Source: Nocardiopsis sp. NRRL B-16309 (GTDB lineage: Bacteria; Actinomycetota; Actinomycetes; Streptosporangiales; Streptosporangiaceae). Taken from it: DNA of 64,000 bases. Under the pieces are notes generated by a model. The model worked only from the letters and a program-made list of their open reading frames with translations. It did not search any database and was not told where the DNA came from. Where the stretch lies: the NCBI RefSeq assembly GCF_001279585.1, contig NZ_LGEC01000137.1, positions 62,001 through 126,000 on the forward strand. The letters are read 5' to 3'. Within the stretch, counting starts at the first letter, position 1; every line of letters starts with the position of its first letter. Below are positions 8,644 to 17,658 of the stretch, piece by piece. The position numbers and the translations under genes were made by a program.

Positions 8644-10431
8644 ATGCCCCGTACCTCCCGCCCCTTGCGGGTCCACCCCATCGTGCTGCGCCGTGCCGAA
8701 GTGACCAGGGTGGTCGACGTCACGCCCAACATGCGCCGGCTCACGCTCACGGGGGAGGACCTGGCGGCGGGGACGATGGGCGAGGGCTTCGAGCGCCCCC
8801 CGTTCCGGTCCGACGGGTTCGACGACCACGTCAAGCTCGTCGTCCCGTCCCAGGAGGGCGCGCTGCCGCGGATCGGGACCCAGGAGGAGAAGCGGTTCGC
8901 CTGGAACCCCGAGGTCGTCTCCCAGACCCGCGACTACACGGTGCGCTCGTGGGACCCCGAGGCCAACACCTTCGACATCGACGTCGTCCGCCACGACCAC
9001 GGCCTGGCCGCGGCGTGGGCGTTTCGCGCGCGGCCGGGCGACGAGATCCACTTCGCGGGCCCCAAGTCGTGCGCGCTGCGCAACGACGAGGCCGAGTGGC
9101 ACCTGCTCGCCGGTGACGAGACCGCCCTGCCCGCGATCGGCCGCTGGCTGGAGGAGGCGCCCGAGGGCACCCGGGGCCACGTGATCGTCGAGGTCCCCAC
9201 CGAGGCCGACCGCCAGGACGTCCCGACCGCGGCCGACGTCCGGATCGAGTGGCTCGTGCGCGGCGACGCACCCGCGGGCACCGGCACCGGGCTCTTCGAC
9301 GCCGTGCGGCGGGTGGCGGTACCGGACGTGCGCGTCTACGCCTGGGTCGGCGGCGAGGCCATGACCATCGCCCCCATCCGCCGCTACCTGCGCACCGACC
9401 TCGGGCTCCCGAAGGAGGACGTCGAGGTCGTCGGCTACTGGCGCCGCCCGAAGACCGACGGGGCGAGCGACGCCGCACCGCGCGACGACGCGGAGCGCCT
9501 CGAACCCGTGGCGGCCGACGACGAGAAGTCGCCCCGGGAACTGCTGGAGGAGGTGCACGAGCTGACCGAGCTGGCGCCGCCGATCGTCACGCGCGCCGCC
9601 GTCACGCTCGGCATCGGCCCCCTCATCGCCTACGGTGTCTCCACCCTGGCCGAACTCGGTCGCGAGACCGGCGTGGAACCCGCGCGCCTGGCGGTCCTGC
9701 TCGACGCGATGGCCGCGCTGGGCCTGGTCGAGCGCGACGGCGACCGCTACCGCAACACCGCCCGCGGCGGCGTCCTCATGGAGGACTCCGCGATCGAGGA
9801 GCTCTCCCTCGACAACCCGGCCAACCGCGAGGCGCTCGCCCTGGTCGACCTCGTCGACGTACTGCGCTCGGGCCGCACCTCCCCGCGCCTGGGCGACCCC
9901 TCCTGGCGGGGGCGCCGGGCGGCCGACCCGGCCCTGGACTCCGTCCACCAGGACCGTGCCGCGGACCAGCTCCAGTTCGTCCTCGAACCCCTCACCCGCC
10001 TGGCGCCGGTCGCCTCCGCGCGCACCCTGGCCGTCGTCGGCGACGCGGCGCCCTTCGTGGCCTCCCGCGTCGCGCGCGGGCGCACCGTCCACCTGCCCGG
10101 CCCGGCCGACGCCGCGTGGGCGCCCCACGACTGCGCCGTCCTCGTCGGCGCCCTGGAGGGCCGCGGCGACCAGGAGGCGCTCGCACTGCTGCGGGCCGCG
10201 CTCTCCGCGGGCCCCGCCCTGGTGCTGGCCGAGCGCACCTCCGACAAGGCCGCCACCGACGACCACGCCGCCGAGCACGCCCTGACGAGCCTGGCGGTCA
10301 CCGGCTCGGTCCTGCGCACCAGCGCCCGGATCGGGGAACTCCTGCGCGCCGCCGGGGCGTCCAGGACCGAGACCACCCTGCTGGGGTGGGGTTTCGGCCC
10401 GTACGGAACCGTGACCGTGGCGCATGGCTGA
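8644..10431 (+). CDS. Siderophore-interacting flavin reductase fused to a methyltransferase-like domain
   Basis: 595 residues from ATG 8644, with CAGGAG upstream. Residues ~1-280 form a siderophore-interacting protein (ViuB/YqjH type): an FAD-binding barrel with TRDYTVRSWDPEANTFDIDVVRH and a C-terminal part AWVGGEAMTIAPIRRYLRTDLG. Family members reduce ferric siderophores to release iron in the cytoplasm. Residues ~300-595 are an added module: a winged-helix dimerisation-like region (LAELGRETGVEPARLAVLLDAMAALGLVERDGDRYRNT) as in O-methyltransferases, followed by a Rossmann-like region without a recognisable SAM-binding glycine motif. The add-on is therefore probably not an active methyltransferase. 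First gene of the uptake operon; its stop overlaps the next start. Confidence 0.85.
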   Translation: MPRTSRPLRVHPIVLRRAEVTRVVDVTPNMRRLTLTGEDLAAGTMGEGFERPPFRSDGFDDHVKLVVPSQEGALPRIGTQEEKRFAWNPEVVSQTRDYTVRSWDPEANTFDIDVVRHDHGLAAAWAFRARPGDEIHFAGPKSCALRNDEAEWHLLAGDETALPAIGRWLEEAPEGTRGHVIVEVPTEADRQDVPTAADVRIEWLVRGDAPAGTGTGLFDAVRRVAVPDVRVYAWVGGEAMTIAPIRRYLRTDLGLPKEDVEVVGYWRRPKTDGASDAAPRDDAERLEPVAADDEKSPRELLEEVHELTELAPPIVTRAAVTLGIGPLIAYGVSTLAELGRETGVEPARLAVLLDAMAALGLVERDGDRYRNTARGGVLMEDSAIEELSLDNPANREALALVDLVDVLRSGRTSPRLGDPSWRGRRAADPALDSVHQDRAADQLQFVLEPLTRLAPVASARTLAVVGDAAPFVASRVARGRTVHLPGPADAAWAPHDCAVLVGALEGRGDQEALALLRAALSAGPALVLAERTSDKAATDDHAAEHALTSLAVTGSVLRTSARIGELLRAAGASRTETTLLGWGFGPYGTVTVAHG

Positions 10432-11485
10432 GACCACCGTCCCGGCGCGGGACGACCGCGCCGCCGTCACGGAGGCGGCCGGGGCCCCGAGCCGCGCGCG
10501 GACGCCGCTGATCCTGCTGGGCCTGCTGACCGCCCTGGCCCTGGCCGCCCTGGTGAGCCTGTTCGTCGGTACGGAGGGCACCGCGCCGCCGCGCGTGCTC
10601 GCCGCCCTCTTCGGCGACGGGGAGCGCGAGGTGCGGGTCCTGGTGCTGGAGTACCGCCTGCCGCGCACGCTCGTCGCGATCGCCGTGGGCGCGGCCCTGG
10701 GCGCCGCGGGCGCCCTGATCCAGGCCTACACCCGCAACCCCCTGGCCGACCCCGGCATCCTGGGCGTCAACGCGGGGGCCTCGCTCGGCGTGGCCCTGGC
10801 CATCTCGACGGGGGCCTCGGCCACGGTCGGCACCCTCGTCTGGCCCGCCCTGGCGGGGGCGTGCACGGCCACGATCGCCGTCCTACTCCTCGCCTCGACG
10901 GGACGCGGACCGGCCACGCCCGTGCGGATGACCCTGGCGGGCGTGGCGCTCACCGCCGTCCTCGGCGGCGTCGCGACGGGCATCCGGCTCTTCGATCCCA
11001 GCACGTTCGAGCGGTACCGCGCGTGGGTGGCGGGATCGGTCGCGGGACGCTCGCTCACCGACCTGGCGGGCGTGGCGCCCTACCTGGTCCTCGGCCTGGT
11101 CGTCGCGCTGCTCCTGCTGCGGCCGCTCAACGCCCTCTCTCTCGGGCAGGACCTCGCCGCCTCCCTCGGTGTCGACACCGCGCGCACACGCGTGCTCACC
11201 ATCGGCGCGGTCGCCCTGCTCGTCGGCGCCGCCACGGCCGTGGCCGGTCCGATCGGCTTCCTCGGCCTCATGGCACCGCACGTGTGCCGACTGCTCGTCG
11301 GCAACGACCACACCCGGATCATCCCGATGTCGATGCTCGTCGCCCCCGTGGTCCTGCTCGTCGCCGACACCGTGGCGCGCGTGCTCATCCCGCTGCGCGA
11401 GATGCCGGTCGGCGTCGTCACGGCCTTCGTGGGCGCACCCGTGCTCATCTGGCTGATCACCGACCGGAAGGTGCACACGCAGTGA
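10424..11485 (+). CDS. FecCD-family ferric siderophore ABC permease (first)
   Basis: 353 residues. The ATG overlaps the end of the reductase gene by 8 bases, implying translational coupling. The sequence is hydrophobic with roughly ten membrane spans and shows the FecCD hallmarks: VLEYRLPRTLVAIAVGAALGAAGALIQAYTRNPLADPGILGVNAGAS near residue 68, and the cytoplasmic coupling region GPIGFLGLMAPHVCRLLVGNDHT near residue 270. It pairs with the following permease to form the heterodimeric channel of the siderophore importer. Confidence 0.93.
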   Translation: MAETTVPARDDRAAVTEAAGAPSRARTPLILLGLLTALALAALVSLFVGTEGTAPPRVLAALFGDGEREVRVLVLEYRLPRTLVAIAVGAALGAAGALIQAYTRNPLADPGILGVNAGASLGVALAISTGASATVGTLVWPALAGACTATIAVLLLASTGRGPATPVRMTLAGVALTAVLGGVATGIRLFDPSTFERYRAWVAGSVAGRSLTDLAGVAPYLVLGLVVALLLLRPLNALSLGQDLAASLGVDTARTRVLTIGAVALLVGAATAVAGPIGFLGLMAPHVCRLLVGNDHTRIIPMSMLVAPVVLLVADTVARVLIPLREMPVGVVTAFVGAPVLIWLITDRKVHTQ

Positions 11486-12549
11486 GCGTCCGACTCAGGG
11501 CCGAACAGGGCTCCGTGGTGCTGCGGGCGACCGGCCCCGTCCCCGCGTCGGGGCGGGTCGGCGTGCGCGCGGTCCTGGTCTGCGCGGGACTCGTCGCGGC
11601 GACCGGGGCCGTGGTCTTCGCCTCCCTCATGCTCGGCGCCGTCGTCTACACGCCCGCCGAGGTCGCCCTGGCGCTGTTCGGGGACGCGCCGGGCTCGGCG
11701 GAACTGTTCGTCGTCGAGTGGCGCCTGCCGCGCGCGCTGGCCGCCGTGGTGTTCGGGGCGATGCTCGGCGTGGCCGGGGCGCTCTTCCAGTGCGTCACCC
11801 GCAACCCGTTGGGAAGCCCCGACATCATCGGCTTCACGGCGGGCTCCTCGGCCGGGGGCGTCGCCGTGGTGGCCTTCGTCGGTTCGGGCTACCTGCTCGT
11901 GGCCGGTGGCGCGCTCATGGGCGGCCTCGCTGTCGCGGCGATCGTGCTGCTGCTCTCGCGCGGCGGCGGCGTGGCGGGATTCCGCCTGGTCATCGTGGGC
12001 ATCGGCCTGAGCGCCATGCTCGCGAGCCTGGAGACCTGGTTCGTGCTGACCGCCGACCTCGATCTCGCGCAGGTCGCGGCGCTGTGGGGCGTCGGGTCGC
12101 TCAACGCCACGAGCTTCGAGTACACGGGCACGGCCATGGTCGCCGGACTGGTCGCGCTCCTGGCCACCGGCGCGGCCCTCGGCCGACGCCTGGGCCTGCT
12201 CGACCTCGGCGAGGACGTCTCCGCCTCCCTCGGAGCGAGCCCGTCGCACACGCGCCTGGGCGCGGTCGTGGCGGGTGTGGTCCTGGTGGCCGTGGTGACG
12301 GCCGCGGCCGGTCCGATCGCGTTCGTCGCGCTCGCCGCCCCGCACATCGGACGGCGGCTCGCCGGATCGACCGGTGTCTCGCTCGGCCCGGCGGCCTGCG
12401 CCGGAGCCCTCATGCTCGCGAGCGCCGACCTCGCGGCCCAGCACGCCGTGCCCGAGCACTCGTTCCCCGTCGGCGTCGCCACGGTCGCCGTCGGCGGCGT
12501 GTACCTCGTCACCCTGCTCATCCACGAGAACCGTAAGGGGACCCTGTGA
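11482..12549 (+). CDS. FecCD-family ferric siderophore ABC permease (second)
   Basis: 355 residues from a GTG whose GTGA overlaps the preceding stop. FecCD signatures: VVEWRLPRALAAVVFGAMLGVAGALFQCVTRNPLGSPDIIGFTAGSSAG near residue 77 and GPIAFVALAAPHIGRRLAGS near residue 276. About ten hydrophobic spans. It is a partner of the first permease; the two share architecture but clearly differ in sequence, as is usual for heterodimeric siderophore importers. Confidence 0.93.
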   Translation: MSVRLRAEQGSVVLRATGPVPASGRVGVRAVLVCAGLVAATGAVVFASLMLGAVVYTPAEVALALFGDAPGSAELFVVEWRLPRALAAVVFGAMLGVAGALFQCVTRNPLGSPDIIGFTAGSSAGGVAVVAFVGSGYLLVAGGALMGGLAVAAIVLLLSRGGGVAGFRLVIVGIGLSAMLASLETWFVLTADLDLAQVAALWGVGSLNATSFEYTGTAMVAGLVALLATGAALGRRLGLLDLGEDVSASLGASPSHTRLGAVVAGVVLVAVVTAAAGPIAFVALAAPHIGRRLAGSTGVSLGPAACAGALMLASADLAAQHAVPEHSFPVGVATVAVGGVYLVTLLIHENRKGTL

Positions 12550-13403
12550 GTACCTCCGACGGCCGCGGGTCCGCCCCGGCGCCGCCCCTGCGGGCCCACG
12601 ACATCACCATGGCCTACGAGCGGCGCGTCATCGGTGAACACCTGAGCGTGGACATCCCCGACGGCGGGTTCACGGTCGTCCTCGGCCCGAACGCGTGCGG
12701 CAAGTCCACCCTGCTCCGCTCCCTGTCGCGCCTGCTCAGACCGCACGCCGGAACCGTCTACCTCGACGGCAAGGACATCCACCGCACCCGCGCCAAGGAC
12801 GTGGCCGTGCGGCTCGGCCTGCTGCCGCAGTCGGCCGTGGCACCCGCGGGCATCTCGGTGTTCGATCTCGTGCGCCGCGGCCGCTATCCGCACCAGTCGA
12901 TCCTCTCCCGCTGGTCGGAGCAGGACGAGCGGAGCGTGCGGCGCGCCCTGGACCAGACCGACATGGCCGCGCTCGCCGACCGCCCGATCGACGAACTGTC
13001 CGGCGGCCAGCGCCAGCGAGCCTGGGTCGCCATGGCGCTCGCGCAGGAGAGCCCGCTGCTGCTGCTCGACGAGCCGACCACGTTCCTGGACGTCTCACAC
13101 CAGATCTCACTGCTCGATCTGTTCGCCGACCTCAACCGGACGGGCGGGCGGACGATCGTCGCCGTGCTGCACGACATCAACCACGCGGCCCGCTACGCCG
13201 GGCACCTCATCGTGATGTCGGGCGGACGCATCGTGGCCGAGGGGAGTCCGGACGAGGTCCTCACCGCAGAGCTCCTCGACGAGGTCTTCGACATCGACGC
13301 CACCATCATCGAGGACCCCGTCAACGGCGGCCCTCACGTCATCACCCGGCACCGCGGCCGCGAGGCGGCCGCGGACGGTCCCATCCGAAAGGTCACCCCA
13401 TGA
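12546..13403 (+). CDS. Ferric siderophore ABC transporter ATPase
   Basis: 285 residues from a GTG overlapping the upstream stop (GTGA). All ABC motifs are intact: Walker A GPNACGKSTLL (residues ~48-58), Q-loop LLPQSAV, signature LSGGQRQRAWVAMALAQ, Walker B LLLLDEPTTFLD and the switch histidine in VLHDINHAARYA. The sequence is of the FepC/FhuC type. It energises the two FecCD permeases. Its stop overlaps the binding-protein start (ATGA), so the five genes are tightly coupled. Confidence 0.95.
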   Translation: MSTSDGRGSAPAPPLRAHDITMAYERRVIGEHLSVDIPDGGFTVVLGPNACGKSTLLRSLSRLLRPHAGTVYLDGKDIHRTRAKDVAVRLGLLPQSAVAPAGISVFDLVRRGRYPHQSILSRWSEQDERSVRRALDQTDMAALADRPIDELSGGQRQRAWVAMALAQESPLLLLDEPTTFLDVSHQISLLDLFADLNRTGGRTIVAVLHDINHAARYAGHLIVMSGGRIVAEGSPDEVLTAELLDEVFDIDATIIEDPVNGGPHVITRHRGREAAADGPIRKVTP

Positions 13404-14386
13404 AGTCGTCGTCCCCCACCCTCCTGGCCGCGGGAGTCACGGCCCTCGCCCTGGCCCTGGGCGGCTGCGCGTCCTCCTCCGACGGCGAGGGCACCGGCGC
13501 CCAGGAGCAGGAGGAGACCCGCACGGTCACCGACGCCACGGACACCGAGGTCGAGGTCCCCGCCGTCCCCGAGCGCGTGGTCACGCTGCACTACGCCGCC
13601 ACCCAGCCCGTGCTCGACCTGGGCTTCACCCCCGTCGGCCAGGGCGTCTTCGAGGAGGGGATCATCCCCGAGGAGATCGCCGACGAGGTCGAGCAGGTCC
13701 CGGTCGTCACCGACATGGTCGAGCCCGACCTGGAGGCGATCGCGGAGCTGGAGCCGGACCTCATCCTGGCCCCGAACATCTACGAGGAGGAGGTCGCCGA
13801 GCAGCTCCGGGCCGTCGCCCCCGTGTACACCTTCACCCTGCGCGGCGGCGACCGCGCGCGGTGGGAGCAGCGCACGGAGGAGATCGCCGACGCGCTCGGG
13901 GTGCCCGACCGCGTGGAGGGGCTCGCGGAGGAGTTCGAGGCGCGCCAGCAGGAGATCGCGGAAGAGTACGCCGACGAGATCGAGGGCACCACGGTCGGCG
14001 TCATCGGGTCCTACGAGGAGAACAGCGTCTACGTGTGGGGTGAGGACAACATGACCGGCACGCTGCTGCTGCCGCTCGGCTTCACCTGGTCCGAGCAGGA
14101 GAACGAGATCGTCGCGGACGAGGACGAGCCGGAGGCCGTGCTGTCCAACGAGAAGCTCACCTCGGCCGTGGGCGACGCCGACGTCCTCTTCCTCGACTCC
14201 AACCTGCGCGGCGAGATCAACCCCTTCATGGAGGACCTGCAGGCGACCGCGCTCTACGAGGAGCTTCCCGCCGTGCGCGACGGCCGCGCCTACCCCGCGG
14301 GCAAGAACACCGTCGCGGGCTACACCGACGCGCACTACACCCTCGACCGGGTGGAGGAGGCGCTGCGGGACATGCGGGAGGAGTAG
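13400..14386 (+). CDS. Iron-siderophore substrate-binding lipoprotein
   Basis: 328 residues. The N-terminus is a lipoprotein signal, LLAAGVTALALALGGC, with the lipidated cysteine at about residue 21, then a Ser/Gly/Glu-rich linker. The mature part is a class III (FepB/FhuD-like) binding protein: ERVVTLHYAATQPVLDLGFTPVGQG, LEAIAELEPDLILAPN, VGVIGSYEENSVYVWGED and YTDAHYTLDRVEEALRDM. It is strikingly acidic. It captures the ferric siderophore outside the membrane and hands it to the FecCD channel. Last gene of the operon; a strong hairpin follows. Confidence 0.93.
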   Translation: MKSSSPTLLAAGVTALALALGGCASSSDGEGTGAQEQEETRTVTDATDTEVEVPAVPERVVTLHYAATQPVLDLGFTPVGQGVFEEGIIPEEIADEVEQVPVVTDMVEPDLEAIAELEPDLILAPNIYEEEVAEQLRAVAPVYTFTLRGGDRARWEQRTEEIADALGVPDRVEGLAEEFEARQQEIAEEYADEIEGTTVGVIGSYEENSVYVWGEDNMTGTLLLPLGFTWSEQENEIVADEDEPEAVLSNEKLTSAVGDADVLFLDSNLRGEINPFMEDLQATALYEELPAVRDGRAYPAGKNTVAGYTDAHYTLDRVEEALRDMREE

Positions 14387-14515
14387 CCGGACGGGGGAGG
14401 CCGGGAGGCGGGCCCGCCATCGGCGATCCGCCCCCCGGTCCTGCGGCCGGGCCCCTGGCCCCCCACCCGCGGCCCGGCACATGCCGCTCGGCCCCGGCGA
14501 CGCGCCTCCCGGCGC

Positions 14516-14553
14516 TGCGGCCGGGGCCCGTCGCAGAACGGGCCCCGGCCGCA
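14516..14553. terminator. Bidirectional terminator, 16-bp perfect stem
   Basis: Bases 14516-14531 pair perfectly with 14538-14553 around a 6-base loop (CGCAGA). The hairpin lies between the siderophore operon and the oppositely oriented aldehyde dehydrogenase gene, whose stop is 11 bases away, so it can end both transcripts. Confidence 0.8.
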
Positions 14554-14563
14554 CGCACCCCGG

Positions 14564-16006
14564 TCAGCCCAGCGAGCTCATCACGTGCTTGACGCGGGTG
14601 TAGTCCTCCAGGCTGTAGGCGGACAGGTCCTTGCCGTATCCCGAGTGCTTGAACCCGCCGTGCGGCATCTCCGAGGTCAGCTCACCGTGGGAGTTCACCC
14701 AGACCGCGCCGAAGTCCAGCTCGGCGCTCACGCGCATCGCCCGCGCGTGGTCGGCGGTCCACACCGAGGACGCCAGGCCCTGGTCGACCCCGTTGGCCAG
14801 CTCGACGGCCTCGGCCTCGTCGGCGAAGCGCTGCACCGTCACGACCGGGCCGAAGACCTCCTCGCGCACGATCTCGTCGTCCGCGCGCAGCCCCGACACC
14901 ACCGTCGGCGCCAGGAAGAAGCCGCGCTCGCCCACGCGCTGCCCGCCGGTCTCCACGACCGCGTGCGCGGGCAGCCGCTCCAGCAGCCCCGTCACCCGCG
15001 CGAACTGGTCGGCGTTGTTGAGGGGTCCGAAGTCGCCGTTCTCCCCGCTCGGCAGCCCCGTGGTCTGCTCGGCGGCCAGGCGCGCCAGCTCCGCCACGAA
15101 CGCGTCGTGCACGCCCTCCTGCACCAGCACCCGCGTCGCTGCGGTGCAGTCCTGCCCGGCGTTGAGGAAGCCGCCGGCCACCACGCCCGCGGCGGTCGCC
15201 GCCACGTCGGCGTCGTCGAAGACCAGCACCGGCGCGTTGCCGCCCAGCTCCAGGTGCAGCCGCTTGAGGTCGGCCGACGCCGCCCGCGCCACCTGCACGC
15301 CCGCCCGGGTGGAGCCGGTGATCGACACCAGGCGCGCGGCCGGGTGCTCCACCACCAGGCGGCCGGTGTCGCGGTCGCCCACCACCGTGGACAGCACACC
15401 CGACGGCAGCACGTCCGCGGCGATCTCGGCGAGCATGACCGTGGTGGTCGGTGTGGTCTCGGCGGGCTTGAGCACCACCGTGTTCCCGGCGGCCAGCGCC
15501 GGACCGATCTTCCACACCGCCATCATCAGCGGGTAGTTCCACGGCGTCACGCCCACGCACACGCCCACCGGCTCGCGGCGGATCCAGGAGGTGTGCCCGC
15601 CCATGTACTCGGCGGCGGCCCGGCCCTCCAGGTGGCGCGCGGCCCCGGCGAAGAAGCGCAGGGTGTCCACGCAGAAGGGGATCTCCTCCTCCAGCATGGA
15701 GGCGCGCGGCTTGCCGGTCTCGCGGCACTCGGCGTCGGCGAACTCCTCGGCCCGCGCGGCCAGGGCGTCGGCCAGGCCCAGCAGCACCTCCTGGCGCCGC
15801 GCCGGGGTGGCCTCCCGGCGCCAGCTCCGGAAGGCGCGGGCGGCGGCGGTCATGGCCGCCTCCACCTCCGGGGCCCCGCAGATCCCCGCCCGGCCGGCCA
15901 CCTCGCCGGTGACCGGGTCCACCAGGTCCAGGACCCGGTCGCCCCCGGGCAGGACGGGGGCGCCGTCGATGAAGCTCGGCAGGATGTCGAACGCGTGCGT
16001 ACGCAT
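14564..16006 (-). CDS. Aldehyde dehydrogenase, gamma-(guanidino/amino)butyraldehyde type
   Basis: 480 residues from ATG 16006. The NAD(P)-aldehyde dehydrogenase motifs are complete: VTPWNYPLMMAVWKIGPALAAGNTVVLKPAE, the catalytic glutamate in LELGGNAPVLVF (residue ~252), the catalytic cysteine in NAGQDCTAATRVLV (residue ~286), and EVFGPVVTVQRF. GGFKHSGYGKDLS near the end is typical of the aminobutyraldehyde/betaine-aldehyde group. Last gene of the agmatinase, TPP enzyme, NCS1 transporter unit. In the arginine transaminase route an enzyme of this kind (KauB) oxidises 4-guanidinobutyraldehyde; that substrate is inferred from context. Confidence 0.87.
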   Translation of the reverse strand: MRTHAFDILPSFIDGAPVLPGGDRVLDLVDPVTGEVAGRAGICGAPEVEAAMTAAARAFRSWRREATPARRQEVLLGLADALAARAEEFADAECRETGKPRASMLEEEIPFCVDTLRFFAGAARHLEGRAAAEYMGGHTSWIRREPVGVCVGVTPWNYPLMMAVWKIGPALAAGNTVVLKPAETTPTTTVMLAEIAADVLPSGVLSTVVGDRDTGRLVVEHPAARLVSITGSTRAGVQVARAASADLKRLHLELGGNAPVLVFDDADVAATAAGVVAGGFLNAGQDCTAATRVLVQEGVHDAFVAELARLAAEQTTGLPSGENGDFGPLNNADQFARVTGLLERLPAHAVVETGGQRVGERGFFLAPTVVSGLRADDEIVREEVFGPVVTVQRFADEAEAVELANGVDQGLASSVWTADHARAMRVSAELDFGAVWVNSHGELTSEMPHGGFKHSGYGKDLSAYSLEDYTRVKHVMSSLG

Positions 16007-16043
16007 GGTCTCTCGTCTCGTCGGTCGGTGTGGGACGTGCGGG

Positions 16044-17549
16044 TCAGCGCGCCACGGGGACGCGGTCGGGTTCGTCGCCGCTCTCGGCACAGGGGACCCA
16101 GCGCGGACCCTGCGGACCGAAGACCTCCCGGGGCTCCGGGAAGACGGTGACGGCGACGGGGTAGACGACCGCGGCGGTCAGCAGCGCCGCGGGCAGGCTC
16201 AGGTCGATGCCGCCGGCCAGGTCGCCCAGCGGGCCGACGAGCATCGGGGTGTTGGCGAACAGCAGTCCGGCCGCGGCGGCCAGCGCCCAGGCGGCCGTGC
16301 CCCGCCAGTTCACGCCGCGGGTGAACCAGTAGGCGCCGCCGCGGCGGCCCTCGTTGAACACCTGCAGGTCATCGACCAGGTAGTGGCCGCGCCGGAACAC
16401 GTATCCGAGCATCATCACGACCATCCACGGCGAGGTGAGCAGCACGATGAGGATGGCGAAGGCGTTGATGGTCTCGACGATGTCGAACAGGAAGGTGCCC
16501 ACGAAGATCAGCACCAGCGCGAGCGATCCCACCACCACGGTGCCCTGCACGCGGTTCAGCCGCGGCACCAGGGAGGAGAAGTCCAGCCCTGTTCCGTACA
16601 GCGCGGTCGTGCCCGTGGACAGGCCACCGATCAGCGCCACGAGCAGCAGCGGCAGGGCGTACCACAGCGGTGAGGCCACGGCCAGGCCCGCGACGTAGTC
16701 GCCCGGGTCGGCCACCAGCGTGGCCGTGGTGAGGCCGAAGCCGAACGGGAGCAGGGTGGCGACCTGGGCCAGGAACGGGGCGGCCAGCAGCGACCGGGTC
16801 GACCACGTGGCCGGGATGTAGCGGGCCCAGTCGCCCAGGAACCCGCCGAAGGACACCGGGTTGGACATGATCGTGAGCACCGCGAGCACCCACGTCGGCC
16901 AGAAGCCGCCCAGCAGGTAGTCCCCGGTCCCGGCGAAGGAGGGGTCGAAGGAACCGCCGTAGGCCACCGCGCCCAGCAGCATCAGCGCGCTGCCGGCCAC
17001 GACGGCGACCTTGTTGATCAGCAGCATGAACTGGTAGCCGTACACGCACACGGCGAACACCGCCAGCGCGATCACGCCGTAGGCGGTCGCGCGCAGCCCC
17101 TGGCCGCCCTCGAAGCCGAAGCGCGTCGCCGCGCCCACGATCGCGTCACCGCTGACCCACACCGAGATGGAGAAGAAGGTGACGGCGGTCAGCAGCGACA
17201 GCAGGGAGCCCAGCGAGCGCCCCACCACGCCGAAGTGCGCCCCGGAGGAGACCGCGTTGTTGGTGCGCGTGCGCGGGCCGAACAGCGCCATGGGCGACAG
17301 GATCAGGGCGCCCAGGACCACGCCCACCAGCGTGGCCGCGGCCGCGGCGGCGAAGCCGAGCCCGTAGGCGATCGGCAGGGTGCCCAGGATGATGGTGGCG
17401 AAGGTGTTGGCGCCGCCGAAGGTGAGGCGGAACAGGTCGAAGGGGCGCGAGGTCTGCGCCCGGACCGGGATCGGCGCGACACCGAAGGCCTCCACCTCGG
17501 TCACGCGCTGCGGCGCGCCGGTGGCCGGCGTGTGGTCGGGTGTGGACAC
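16044..17549 (-). CDS. NCS1-family nucleobase/cation symporter-like permease
   Basis: A GTG start at 17549 is supported by AGGAGG seven bases upstream; 501 residues. About twelve hydrophobic spans. NCS1 features include the N-terminal RPFDLFRLTFGGANTFATIILG and the ISVWVSGDAIVGAATRFGF region. Members carry cytosine, purines, hydantoins or thiamine. Here the transporter sits inside a guanidino-compound catabolic unit (37 bases before the aldehyde dehydrogenase, 109 after the TPP enzyme), so its cargo may be an arginine-derived or guanidino compound; this is an inference from position only. Confidence 0.85.
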   Translation of the reverse strand: MSTPDHTPATGAPQRVTEVEAFGVAPIPVRAQTSRPFDLFRLTFGGANTFATIILGTLPIAYGLGFAAAAAATLVGVVLGALILSPMALFGPRTRTNNAVSSGAHFGVVGRSLGSLLSLLTAVTFFSISVWVSGDAIVGAATRFGFEGGQGLRATAYGVIALAVFAVCVYGYQFMLLINKVAVVAGSALMLLGAVAYGGSFDPSFAGTGDYLLGGFWPTWVLAVLTIMSNPVSFGGFLGDWARYIPATWSTRSLLAAPFLAQVATLLPFGFGLTTATLVADPGDYVAGLAVASPLWYALPLLLVALIGGLSTGTTALYGTGLDFSSLVPRLNRVQGTVVVGSLALVLIFVGTFLFDIVETINAFAILIVLLTSPWMVVMMLGYVFRRGHYLVDDLQVFNEGRRGGAYWFTRGVNWRGTAAWALAAAAGLLFANTPMLVGPLGDLAGGIDLSLPAALLTAAVVYPVAVTVFPEPREVFGPQGPRWVPCAESGDEPDRVPVAR

Positions 17550-17658
17550 GGGGTCCTCCTGAAGGGCGTGCCCCTGGTCGGGGGATGGGGATGGGAGCGC
17601 GGCGGGAGTGCCGCAGGGCTGACGCGCGGCGGGCGGGTGGGTGCCCGCCGTGCGGGGC

